From positions 124,001 through 188,000 of the forward strand of contig CAVPHW010000003.1 in NCBI GenBank assembly GCA_963704835.1: DNA of 64,000 bases. The letters run 5' to 3'. Position 1 is the first letter of the stretch; each line of letters opens with the position of its first letter. Of the stretch, positions 18,068 through 25,254 are shown piece after piece. Both the position numbers and the translations under genes were made by a program. The DNA comes from GCA-2746605 sp963704835. Lineage in GTDB: Bacteria; Bacteroidota; Ignavibacteria; Ignavibacteriales; Melioribacteraceae. The notes below the pieces were generated by a model. It was not told the origin of the DNA, made no database searches, and saw only the letters and a program-made list of their open reading frames with translations.

Positions 18068-18415
18068 CTAAGTTTTTGTTTTGGATAAATTTATTCTATT
18101 ACTTTCTTTTAATTTCCCAGTTAAATATTTATTTAAAATTTCTTCAATTGTTCCATTTACCCAAGGGATAATCCTTAAATTATTTTCAACTATTTTTTCA
18201 TAGCTAAGGTCAGAAATTCCATCACAAATTATCAAATCTGGTTTTAGACCAATTATTAGATTAATTCTCTCCAAATTACTATGAACTATTAATTTGATGG
18301 TTTCTTTGTTAACAATTTTTTTATTTTCGATAGAAAATAAGTGCATGCTTTCGGCATATTCAAATCTTGGAGAGATTCTATCACCGAAATTTGGAATTGC
18401 AATTGTTATCATCAT
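18068..18415 (-). CDS. NifX/NifB C-terminal-like small protein (dinitrogenase Fe-Mo cofactor domain family)
   Basis: The 115-residue protein has the family's features: start MITIAIPNFGDRISPRFEYAE, a central IIGLKPDLIICDGIS (usually PDVVIAGGIG) and a late GTIEEILNKYLTGKL. These domains bind metal clusters or cofactor precursors and occur in NifX, NafY and NifB, and as orphan single-domain proteins. It is the first gene of the respiratory operon, 10 bp before the ferredoxin, behind a probable sigma-54 promoter. No nitrogenase gene is in the window. A role in Fe-S cluster or metal delivery to the ferredoxin subunit is only an inference. The start could be the first or second of two adjacent ATG codons. 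Confidence 0.75.
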   Translation of the reverse strand: MMITIAIPNFGDRISPRFEYAESMHLFSIENKKIVNKETIKLIVHSNLERINLIIGLKPDLIICDGISDLSYEKIVENNLRIIPWVNGTIEEILNKYLTGKLKESNRINLSKTKT

Positions 18416-18443
18416 TCTAATTAATATTTATTAGTCAGAATAA

Positions 18444-18459
18444 CGCAAATAGTGGACCA
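18444..18459 (-). promoter_or_regulatory. candidate sigma-54 (-24/-12) promoter of the respiratory operon
   Basis: Read on the minus strand, the site is TGGTCCACTATTTGCG. It keeps the invariant GG and GC of the TGGCAC-N5-TTGCA consensus at exactly the right distance, with differences only at -22, -21, -19 and the last base. The -12 GC lies about 30 nt before the first start codon (18415). An enhancer-binding activator gene and TTGCAAC inverted repeats lie just upstream. Confidence 0.6.
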
Positions 18460-18513
18460 GTTTTTATTTTAGGTAAGAGAGCAATTTTAATCTAAAATGA
18501 AGGAGAATTAATC

Positions 18514-18538
18514 ATTGCAACTAATTCGTTGTTGCAAT
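18514..18538. promoter_or_regulatory. candidate enhancer site 1 (ATTGCAAC-N9-GTTGCAAT)
   Basis: A perfect inverted repeat of 8 bp with a 9-nt spacer lies 55-94 bp upstream of the predicted -24/-12 promoter. This is the usual place and shape of a sigma-54 activator's upstream site. The same GTTGCA core recurs in site 2 and as a half-site (CGCAAC) at 18541-18546. Confidence 0.6.
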
Positions 18539-18553
18539 CACGCAACGAGCTAC

Positions 18554-18567
18554 TGCAACGTGTTGCA
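18554..18567. promoter_or_regulatory. candidate enhancer site 2 (TGCAAC-GT-GTTGCA)
   Basis: A perfect 14-bp palindrome with the same half-site as site 1 lies 10 bp from the stop codon of the sigma-54 activator gene. The paired sites suggest cooperative binding of activator dimers to switch on the minus-strand operon starting at 18415. Confidence 0.6.
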
Positions 18568-18576
18568 TAAATGAAA

Positions 18577-19932
18577 CTATACCAAACCGTATTTTTTCAT
18601 TTTTCGCCACAATGTGGAACGATGAAGCTTTAGTTCGTCAGCAACCTTAACTTTGTTCCAATCGTGTTTTTGTAGAACTTCAAGGATTGTGTGGCACTCG
18701 GTTTTTTGCAATGGCTCTTGAGGATAATTTTCTTTATTCCTTGCTTCATCAACATCGTAAAATTCTTGAGGTAAATTATCAAATTGAATTTGTTCGTTTT
18801 GGCACATAACCATAGCGTGTTCAATAATATTTTCTAATTCCCTTATGTTACCGGGGAAATTGTATTTCATCAATGTGTTTAAAACCTCGTTGGAAATACT
18901 AATTACATTTTTATCCATTTTGTGATTAAACTTATCAATAAACCTATTTATTAAAAGGGGAATATCATCGCGTCGTTCTTTTAATTTAGGTAGTTCTATC
19001 TTAACAATATTCAGTCTAAAGTATAAATCATCCCTAAATTTATTTGCTTTTATAAGCTCTGTCAAAGATTCTTTTGTAGCTGAAATAATTCTTACATCTG
19101 ATTTTATTGGGGCAATAGAACCGAGTGGCTCAAATTCTTTTTCTTGTAAAACTCTTAAAAGCTTTACTTGGGTCGATGGAGATAAACTTTCTACCTCATC
19201 TAAAAATATAGTTCCTCCTTTGGCTAGCTCAAAGCGTCCCAGTTTATTTTTTTTTGCATCTGTAAAAGCACCTTTTACGTATCCAAATAATTCGGATTCT
19301 AATAAATTATCTGGTAGAGCTCCACAATTTATAGCGACAAATGGTCCATCTTTTCTAAAACTTAAGTTGTGAATAGCTCTTGCAAATAGTTCTTTCCCTG
19401 ATCCGCTTGGACCATGGATAAGCACGGTAGCATCACTTTCTGCTATGTTAGGAAGTATTGTAAAGATTTGTAAAATTTTATGATTCTTAGAAATAATATC
19501 TTCAAAAGTATAATTTTGTCTTATCTCTTTTCTAAGTGCTTCAATAGTAGATAAATCCCTAAAAGTTTCAACTCCGCCTATTATTTCTCCTTTTTCATCT
19601 TTAAGTGAGGATGCGTTTACACTTATGGGTACTTGTTTTCCATCTGGACGAAGAATATTTACCTGAAGGTTTATAGAATCTTTTCCGGTTATTAAAGCTT
19701 CTCTAATTGGACAAGTTTTTTCACAAATATTGCTCCTTAGTACTTCAAAGCAATGCTTCCCCTTTGCTTTATTACGATCTATTCCGGTTATTTTTTCTGC
19801 AGCGAGATTAAAATAAGTAATCACTAATTCTTTATCGACTGTAAAAACCCCTTCAACAATACTATCAAGAATCATTGAGGTTGGGATCCCCTTTGGAGGT
19901 TCATGGATAACTGTATTCACTTTATTCGTCAT
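18577..19932 (-). CDS. sigma-54-dependent enhancer-binding regulator (PAS-AAA+-Fis)
   Basis: Of 451 residues, about 15-130 form a PAS domain with Cys61, Cys70 and Cys74 (KHCFEVLRSNICEKTCPIRE), which could bind a metal or sense redox state. The AAA+ core has Walker A GPSGSGKE (174-181), GAFTDA (221-226, in place of GAFTGA) and Walker B TIFLDEVESL (241-250). The end is a Fis-type helix-turn-helix (VKVADELKLHRSTLWRKMKK). GAFTDA occurs in several activators of this class, so sigma-54 contact is still expected. The protein lacks a receiver, so it answers a signal directly. The TTGCAAC repeats and -24/-12 site next to its 3' end point to the cytochrome operon as target. Confidence 0.9.
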   Translation of the reverse strand: MTNKVNTVIHEPPKGIPTSMILDSIVEGVFTVDKELVITYFNLAAEKITGIDRNKAKGKHCFEVLRSNICEKTCPIREALITGKDSINLQVNILRPDGKQVPISVNASSLKDEKGEIIGGVETFRDLSTIEALRKEIRQNYTFEDIISKNHKILQIFTILPNIAESDATVLIHGPSGSGKELFARAIHNLSFRKDGPFVAINCGALPDNLLESELFGYVKGAFTDAKKNKLGRFELAKGGTIFLDEVESLSPSTQVKLLRVLQEKEFEPLGSIAPIKSDVRIISATKESLTELIKANKFRDDLYFRLNIVKIELPKLKERRDDIPLLINRFIDKFNHKMDKNVISISNEVLNTLMKYNFPGNIRELENIIEHAMVMCQNEQIQFDNLPQEFYDVDEARNKENYPQEPLQKTECHTILEVLQKHDWNKVKVADELKLHRSTLWRKMKKYGLV

Positions 19933-20091
19933 TTTTGATTTTATTCCTTACTTAAATATATGAAAATAAAATAATAAGATAAACATGACCTATATTCTAA
20001 ATAAGTTATTCTACTAAGTACCTTATCTCTTTAATAGATTAAAATATTTTTGTAGCTTCTAGGTCAATTATAAATTTATATGTGAAGAAAA

Positions 20092-22131
20092 ATGAGCGAC
20101 ATAAAAAAACTAGATAATATAAGAGAGCAAATAAATACTGTTGATGCTGAATTGCTAAAACTCCTAGCAGAAAGAAGGCAATTAAGTAAAGATGTAATCA
20201 ATACAAAGATTGATTCAGATCATCCGATTAGAGATCTTGATAGAGAAACTGCTCTGCTATCCAAAATAATTAGTACGGGCAAAGAATTGGGATTAGATTC
20301 GCATTATATTTCTAAAATATTTTATGATATAATTGATGACTCAGTTCACCTACAGCAAAATTTTTTCCAATCCTCAATATTTGATAACGGTACAGATGTT
20401 TTAAGAATTGCTATACAAGGCATTGAAGGATCTTACAGTTCGATGGCAGCAAAAAAGTTTTTTGCTCAATTTAATAAAGAACTAATTTTTATTAGTAAAG
20501 AAAGGTTCGATGAAGTTGCAACCGAAGTAGAAGAAGGAAGAGCAGATTTTGCAATGCTGCCTATTGAGAATACTACTTCAGGTGGAATCAATGAGGTTTA
20601 TGATTTACTACTTCATACAACACTCTCCATTATAGGGGAAGAAAAATTTAGGGTTAAACATTGTTTAGTTGGTTCTGAAGAAACAACTCTAGGAAAATTG
20701 GAAGTTATTTTTGCACACTATCAAGCTGCAGCCCAGTGTAATAAATTTCTTGCAACTTTGCCAAATGTTAAAATTCAATACTTTGCTGATACCGCACTTT
20801 CTGTTAAAGAAATTAAAGATCAAGGTAAAATTGAATATGGAGCTATTGCAAGTGAAGAAGCTGCTAAATTTTTTAAATTGAAAATAATACAAACTGAAAT
20901 AGCAAATCAGCCCGAAAATTATACGCGATTTTTAGTTTGCTCCAGAAAAACTCAAATTGTTGATTCAAGGATTCCAGCTAAAACATCCTTGGTAATGGCA
21001 ACAGCTCATACCGCCGGCTCATTGTTAAATGCGTTGGCAGTTTTTAGTAAGTATGATATTAATATTGAAAAACTTGAATCGAGACCAATTGTAGGCAACC
21101 CTTGGGAAGAAATGTTTTATCTTGATTTTGAGGGTAACATTCATGATGAAAAAGTTAAGTTATTATTAGATGATCTGGGAATTCACACAAGGTTTTTAAA
21201 AGTTTTAGGATGTTATCCTACTAAAGAGGTATCAAAAGCGGCATTAGATTTTCTTGCAGCTTCTGCTAATAAAAAAGAAATTGAAAAGAAAACTGAACCA
21301 ATACAAGAAATTGAAAAACCTAAAAAAGTTTCTAAACCGAAAAGTTATAAACTTGCTAGCAGGGATTACAAAGCTGAAGATACCATTATAAAAGTGAATA
21401 ATGTTAAAATTGGAGGGGATAATTTTGTTGTAATTGGTGGTCCATGTTCAGTTGAGTCACACGAACAAATATTTCAATGTGCTCAATTTGCCAAGGAACA
21501 TGGCACACAGATTTTGCGTGGTGGATGTTTTAAACCAAGAACCTCACCTTACAGTTTTCAGGGAATGGGTTTTGATGGTTTAAGTGAATTAAAAAGTGCA
21601 GGTAAAAAATATGAGCTGCCAATTATAACTGAAGTGTTAGCGTCAGAGCAAGTAACAGAGGTTGCACTTCATGCTGATATAATTCAGATAGGTGCTCGGA
21701 ACATGCAGAATTTTTCACTCCTTAAAGAAGTTGGTAAAATACATAGACCGGTTTTACTTAAGCGGGGAATGATGTCTTCAATTGATGAACTTCTTAATGC
21801 AGCAGAATATATTTTGTCACATGGAAATAGACAAGTGATTTTATGTGAGAGGGGAATAAGAACTTTTGAAACTGCCACGAGAAACACGCTTGATTTAGGC
21901 GTTATTCCATTCCTTAGAGAAATGACTCATTTACCGATAATTGTTGATCCTTCTCACGCAATTGGTGTTAGAGATAAGATTGCTCCATTAGCTAAAGCTT
22001 CAAAAATTGTTGGTGCTCATGGAGTTATGATTGAATTTCATCCAGATCCACCAAGTGCCTTAAGCGATCCAGAACAAGCGTTAACATTTGAGCAGTATGG
22101 AACTTTGGTTAAAGAGTTGTACGAGTTGTAA
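20092..22131 (+). CDS. trifunctional chorismate mutase / prephenate dehydratase / DAHP synthase
   Basis: The 679 residues hold, in order: an AroQ-type chorismate mutase (about 5-90, LDNIREQINTVDAELLKLLAER), prephenate dehydratase (about 100-280, GIEGSYSSMAAKKFF, PIENTTSGGI), an ACT domain (about 295-375, SLLNALAVFSKYDINIEKLESRP), a Lys/Pro-rich linker, and a type I-beta DAHP synthase (about 410-679, GGPCSVES, RGGCFKPRTSPYSF, GARNMQN, LKRGM, DPSHAIG). It combines the first step of the shikimate pathway with two steps to phenylalanine, and the ACT domain probably gives Phe feedback. Each piece is full length with its key motifs, so all three activities are plausible. The last 110 bp are repeated at 23,371-23,480. 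Confidence 0.9.
   Translation: MSDIKKLDNIREQINTVDAELLKLLAERRQLSKDVINTKIDSDHPIRDLDRETALLSKIISTGKELGLDSHYISKIFYDIIDDSVHLQQNFFQSSIFDNGTDVLRIAIQGIEGSYSSMAAKKFFAQFNKELIFISKERFDEVATEVEEGRADFAMLPIENTTSGGINEVYDLLLHTTLSIIGEEKFRVKHCLVGSEETTLGKLEVIFAHYQAAAQCNKFLATLPNVKIQYFADTALSVKEIKDQGKIEYGAIASEEAAKFFKLKIIQTEIANQPENYTRFLVCSRKTQIVDSRIPAKTSLVMATAHTAGSLLNALAVFSKYDINIEKLESRPIVGNPWEEMFYLDFEGNIHDEKVKLLLDDLGIHTRFLKVLGCYPTKEVSKAALDFLAASANKKEIEKKTEPIQEIEKPKKVSKPKSYKLASRDYKAEDTIIKVNNVKIGGDNFVVIGGPCSVESHEQIFQCAQFAKEHGTQILRGGCFKPRTSPYSFQGMGFDGLSELKSAGKKYELPIITEVLASEQVTEVALHADIIQIGARNMQNFSLLKEVGKIHRPVLLKRGMMSSIDELLNAAEYILSHGNRQVILCERGIRTFETATRNTLDLGVIPFLREMTHLPIIVDPSHAIGVRDKIAPLAKASKIVGAHGVMIEFHPDPPSALSDPEQALTFEQYGTLVKELYEL
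22022..22131 (+). repeat. direct repeat copy A: 3' end of the DAHP synthase gene
   Basis: These 110 bp match 23,371-23,480 at 108 positions. The differences are C/A in codon CAG against AAG (22,093) and G/A in the last Leu codon (22,128). Copy A is the in-frame end of the intact gene, stop included. Together the copies flank the Fic gene. Confidence 0.95.
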
Positions 22132-22195
22132 GCAACTAGAACTCAAAGATATCAGGAATTATTGGTGCTTAGGTTATTTTTTAGATTTGGTTTTT

Positions 22196-23260
22196 TTACA
22201 TTGCCAAATAAACAGTGCCCTTACCAATACCAATGGACTTAATTATTTGCTCTGACTTCATGTATTGTAAATCTTTCTTTATTGTATTAATAGAAACTTC
22301 TTTTAGTCTTTTAGATATATCTGAAACCTTTACCGGCTGGTTTTCTTCAATGAACATTTTTATCACTTTTTGTCTCTCATTTAAGTAACCAGCCTTAGTC
22401 TTATAAAGATCATATTTGGTTTCAAGCTTTTCTGTCAGCAAATTAATTTTATCAAGGAAATAGACTATCCAATCAGAAATAATTTCTTTTTTTGTATTCC
22501 TATCTTTTTGTCCATTCATTAATGCATTATAATATGTTTTTTTTGATTTTTCTATTAAGTTTTCAAATGAAACATATTGAACAAAATGATAATTAGTTTT
22601 GAGTAATAATAAGGTTGTTAATAAACGAGAAAGTCTTCCATTGCCATCTTGAAAAGGATGAATTGAGAGAAATTCATAAATGAATAAACCAATAACAATT
22701 AAAGCGTGTATTTCAGTATTGTTTAACTGTGAGTTAGTCCAATTCAACAAATCGTTTATTTCTTTTTCTACAAGATGGGCATCTGTTGTATTAAAGATTA
22801 CTTTTTGTGTTCCATCCGGATATTTTGCTACAACTTTGTTTGATAAATTTTTATAGGAGCCTCTGTGTCTTTCGTCTTTATTACTATGTTTTAGAAGATT
22901 TTGATGTAGTTGTTTAATGTAGTTCTCTGATAATTCAATATTTTTGAAATTCTCATAAATAATATCCAAAGTTTCATAATAACCAATTACTTCTTGTTGA
23001 TCTCTAGTTTTAAGCTTGGAAATTTTCAAATTTTTGAAGAGTTCTTCTATTTCGTCATCAGTTAGTATAGCTCCTTCAATTCTTGTTGAAGAACCAACAC
23101 TTTCGATAGTTGCGATCCTCCTCAATTCTTTAAGGTATATATTTTCTTGTTTCTCAATTGAACTCCATCTTCCCTTATAAAGATCAATTCTGCCAATTAA
23201 GTTTAAAATCTTCTGATTAGTAGCAAAACCAAAGTTAATTTTATTTTTATATACATCCAT
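22196..23260 (-). CDS. Fic-domain AMP-transferase (class II) with C-terminal winged helix
   Basis: The 354 residues show the complete Fic motif HPFQDGNGRLSR (201-212) with catalytic His201, and an N-terminal inhibitory motif S58-TRI-E62-G63 of the (S/T)xxxE(G/N) type, which marks a class II, self-inhibited enzyme. The C-terminal 70 residues form a winged helix (VSDISKRLKEVSINTIKKDLQYMKSEQIIKSIG). Fic proteins transfer AMP from ATP to Ser/Thr/Tyr of target proteins. The winged helix suggests DNA binding. The gene is convergent with the DAHP synthase gene and sits between duplicated ends of that gene. Its promoter holds six 11-bp phased repeats, one over the start codon, consistent with autoregulation. 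The target is unknown. Confidence 0.9.
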   Translation of the reverse strand: MDVYKNKINFGFATNQKILNLIGRIDLYKGRWSSIEKQENIYLKELRRIATIESVGSSTRIEGAILTDDEIEELFKNLKISKLKTRDQQEVIGYYETLDIIYENFKNIELSENYIKQLHQNLLKHSNKDERHRGSYKNLSNKVVAKYPDGTQKVIFNTTDAHLVEKEINDLLNWTNSQLNNTEIHALIVIGLFIYEFLSIHPFQDGNGRLSRLLTTLLLLKTNYHFVQYVSFENLIEKSKKTYYNALMNGQKDRNTKKEIISDWIVYFLDKINLLTEKLETKYDLYKTKAGYLNERQKVIKMFIEENQPVKVSDISKRLKEVSINTIKKDLQYMKSEQIIKSIGIGKGTVYLAM

Positions 23261-23286
23261 ATTGTATCCATATTTTATCTATAACA
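23254..23286. repeat. iteron cluster 1 in the fic 5' region (3 x 11 bp)
   Basis: Three 11-bp units start at 23,254 (CATCCATATTG), 23,265 (TATCCATATTT) and 23,276 (TATCTATAACA). The first overlaps the fic start codon. The units share TATCYA and are spaced exactly one helical turn apart. Confidence 0.75.
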
Positions 23287-23316
23287 AAATTACAATACTT
23301 TATAAGTATATCCAAA
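23285..23316 (-). promoter_or_regulatory. candidate fic promoter (TTTG-N20-TAATTTTG)
   Basis: On the minus strand TTTG (23,316-23,313) and TAATTTTG (23,292-23,285) are 20 nt apart, matching the Bacteroidota primary promoter pattern TTTG / TAnnTTTG. The -33 element lies inside iteron cluster 2 and the -7 element touches cluster 1, so a protein on the iterons would block polymerase. Confidence 0.5.
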
Positions 23317-23341
23317 TATTATCTGTATTATATCCATAAAA
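23309..23341. repeat. iteron cluster 2 in the fic promoter (3 x 11 bp)
   Basis: The units at 23,309 (TATCCAAATAT), 23,320 (TATCTGTATTA) and 23,331 (TATCCATAAAA) keep the same 11-bp step. The two clusters are in register: 23,276 to 23,309 is 33 bp, three turns. Confidence 0.75.
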
Positions 23342-23370
23342 GAAAGCATGGATTAAAATAGTTTCCGGAC

Positions 23371-23480
23371 GAGTTATGATTGAATTTCATCCAGATCCAC
23401 CAAGTGCCTTAAGCGATCCAGAACAAGCGTTAACATTTGAGAAGTATGGAACTTTGGTTAAAGAGTTGTACGAGTTATAA
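23371..23480 (+). repeat. direct repeat copy B: detached 3' end of DAHP synthase
   Basis: This copy is 108/110 identical to 22,022-22,131 and keeps the reading frame (VMIEFHPDPPSALSDPEQ...) and stop codon, but lacks any upstream gene. It ends where the next minus-strand gene's stop begins (23,481), which suggests this is the original gene end, displaced by the Fic module. Confidence 0.95.
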
Positions 23481-24023
23481 TTATAATAAATGCTTAACTT
23501 GAACGAGAAATAAAACGTAACTGGAATTTGTGTTGTAAAATGTTATTCCGTAGTCGATATTAAGAGCGATATCAATGTTCTTATTAATTGGAAGTCCAGC
23601 TGCTACATTAAGGATTATACCATAATTCCAAGTATTAATATCGTCAAATGATCTATCGTTCATTAAAATTATTCCTAGTCCTTCTTCAATATTGATTTGT
23701 TCCGTAAGCGGCTGTACAAATAGTCCTGAGAAACCGAATGAATGCATGTAAGAAAAATAATCTATGTTGTTATTTCCTGGTAGAAATTTTTCAACCTTTT
23801 GCGCAAATGCATAATGAATTTGAAATTTATTAAAAGGGGATAATGGATGTAATATTTCGACAAATAATTTTCCGCCTAAAGTTGATTGAGAAGGGAAGTC
23901 ACCCATTAGAGAACCAAATCCAACACCGCTTCCAATTGCAAAATTGTTTGTTTGCCCAAAAGTTAAGGAAGAAAAAAATATGACAAGGCAAATTACTGGA
24001 TATGATATTTTATTTTTTTTCAT
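23481..24023 (-). CDS. outer-membrane beta-barrel-like protein, unknown function
   Basis: The 180-residue protein has a signal peptide (YPVICLVIFFSSLTFGQ) and an alternating hydrophobic/aromatic pattern with Gly-rich turns (AIGSGVGFGSLMGDFPSQSTLGGKLFVEI), ending in YVLFLVQVKHLL. This suits a small outer-membrane barrel. I do not recognise a specific family. It ends exactly at the repeated DAHP synthase fragment and starts 13 bp from the stop of the MscS gene upstream, so the two may be cotranscribed. Confidence 0.65.
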   Translation of the reverse strand: MKKNKISYPVICLVIFFSSLTFGQTNNFAIGSGVGFGSLMGDFPSQSTLGGKLFVEILHPLSPFNKFQIHYAFAQKVEKFLPGNNNIDYFSYMHSFGFSGLFVQPLTEQINIEEGLGIILMNDRSFDDINTWNYGIILNVAAGLPINKNIDIALNIDYGITFYNTNSSYVLFLVQVKHLL

Positions 24024-24036
24024 AGTGTCAGATTAA

Positions 24037-25254
24037 TTAAACTTCTTTATCTGCAAACATTCTAAAATCCTTTCCAGTTGGATTCTGGAAAATGCTCAAT
24101 TCAAATTCAGTTACAACCGCAAAAATATGATCAAAAATATCAGCTTGTATTTGTTCATATTTTACCCATTCTGTAGTATTTGCAAAAACATAAATTTCAA
24201 TTGGAATTCCATTTGGGCCTGGCGTTAACTGTCTAACTAAAAACGTAAAATCGTCATTTATATCTTCTCTGTTTTTTAAATAAGCTTTAAGGTATTCCCG
24301 GAAAGTACCAATATTAGTTAGCCTTCTTCCGTTTATTATTTCTGAAGAATCAACATTATTTAGTTTATTTGAATTTGCAATTTCTATTTCTTTATCTTCA
24401 ATATATTTTTTAATAATTTGAAAGCGTTTATATTTTTGCAACATTTTTTCATCGCAGAATTTTACACTTGATAAATCGATGAATAGTGCACGCTTAATTC
24501 TTCTTCCTCCGGCTTGCTGCATTCCACGCCAGTTTTTAAACGAATCTTCCAATAATTTATGCGTTGGAAAAACAACTATAGTTTTATCAAAATTTTGAAC
24601 TTTAATTGTATGAAGCGCAACATCAAGTACATCACCATCAACATTAAATTTTGGTACCTCAATCCAATCACCAACTCTTACTAAATCATAAGCAGATATA
24701 TGAATGCTTGCAACCAGAGATAAAATTGTATCTTTAAAAATCAATATTAATATTGCAGTAAAGGCTCCAACTCCGGTTAAAATTGTCCATGGCTGCTGTC
24801 CGGTTAGAAGACCAATAATTGCAATTCCACCCAAAACAAAAACGATTATTTTAGCAACCTGCAAGTAGCCCTTAATAGGTCGTCTTTCATATTTACTTGA
24901 TTTTTCATAGAGCTCATTAGCTGCATTTAAAACTGAAGCAATCAATACTAGTAGTATTAAGACAATTGCAGCTTCTGTAAATTTCTTCAGAAAGCCTTCA
25001 ATTGCCGGAAAGAGATAAATGAATTGACTTAATACAACTAAAGGAGCAATATATGATAAACGCTTGAGGACAGCATCATTAAGCAATATATCATCTATTT
25101 CTGTTTCAGTTTTTCTTATTAGTTTATTTACCGCTCTTATTAATACTTTTTTTGTTAAAAAGTAAGAAAAGTAAGCTAGCAATATCACGCCAACAAATTC
25201 AGCAACCTGTTCAATAAGTGGGTAATCTTTAAAAAGGTTTTTAATCGTTTCCAT
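24037..25254 (-). CDS. MscS-family mechanosensitive channel (YbdG-like)
   Basis: The 405 residues begin with several membrane helices (VAEFVGVILLAYFSYFLTKKV, LSYIAPLVVLSQFIYLF, EAAIVLILLVLIASVLNAA, VFVLGGIAIIGLLTG). The MscS pore/beta region follows (LTGVGAFTAILILIFKDTILSLVASIHISAYDLVRVGDWIEVP). A soluble domain of about 200 residues includes FPTHKLLEDSFKNWRGMQQAGGRRIKRALFID, as in E. coli YbdG/MscM-type channels. It would release ions during hypo-osmotic shock. Its start overlaps the acetyltransferase stop by 14 bp. Confidence 0.85.
   Translation of the reverse strand: METIKNLFKDYPLIEQVAEFVGVILLAYFSYFLTKKVLIRAVNKLIRKTETEIDDILLNDAVLKRLSYIAPLVVLSQFIYLFPAIEGFLKKFTEAAIVLILLVLIASVLNAANELYEKSSKYERRPIKGYLQVAKIIVFVLGGIAIIGLLTGQQPWTILTGVGAFTAILILIFKDTILSLVASIHISAYDLVRVGDWIEVPKFNVDGDVLDVALHTIKVQNFDKTIVVFPTHKLLEDSFKNWRGMQQAGGRRIKRALFIDLSSVKFCDEKMLQKYKRFQIIKKYIEDKEIEIANSNKLNNVDSSEIINGRRLTNIGTFREYLKAYLKNREDINDDFTFLVRQLTPGPNGIPIEIYVFANTTEWVKYEQIQADIFDHIFAVVTEFELSIFQNPTGKDFRMFADKEV

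Larger units (their letters stand above)
22132..23480. mobile_element. candidate inserted module: fic gene plus a displaced gene end
   Basis: The 1,239 bp between the two 110-bp repeats hold only the Fic gene and its iteron-bearing promoter. With one repeat unit removed, the DAHP synthase gene would abut the next gene (23,481) directly. This is the pattern left when an element enters the 3' end of a gene and supplies a replacement end. No integrase, transposase or terminal inverted repeat is visible, so the mechanism is open. Confidence 0.5.

Noticed and set aside
23254..23341. CRISPR-like reading of the phased repeats near fic
   Set aside because: The units are 11 bp, too short and without spacers of CRISPR size; no cas genes are present.
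22022..23480. Simple tandem duplication as the origin of the 110-bp repeat
   Set aside because: A tandem duplication would place the copies side by side or repeat the Fic segment too. Here a unique 1.2-kb unit lies between them, which suits insertion better.
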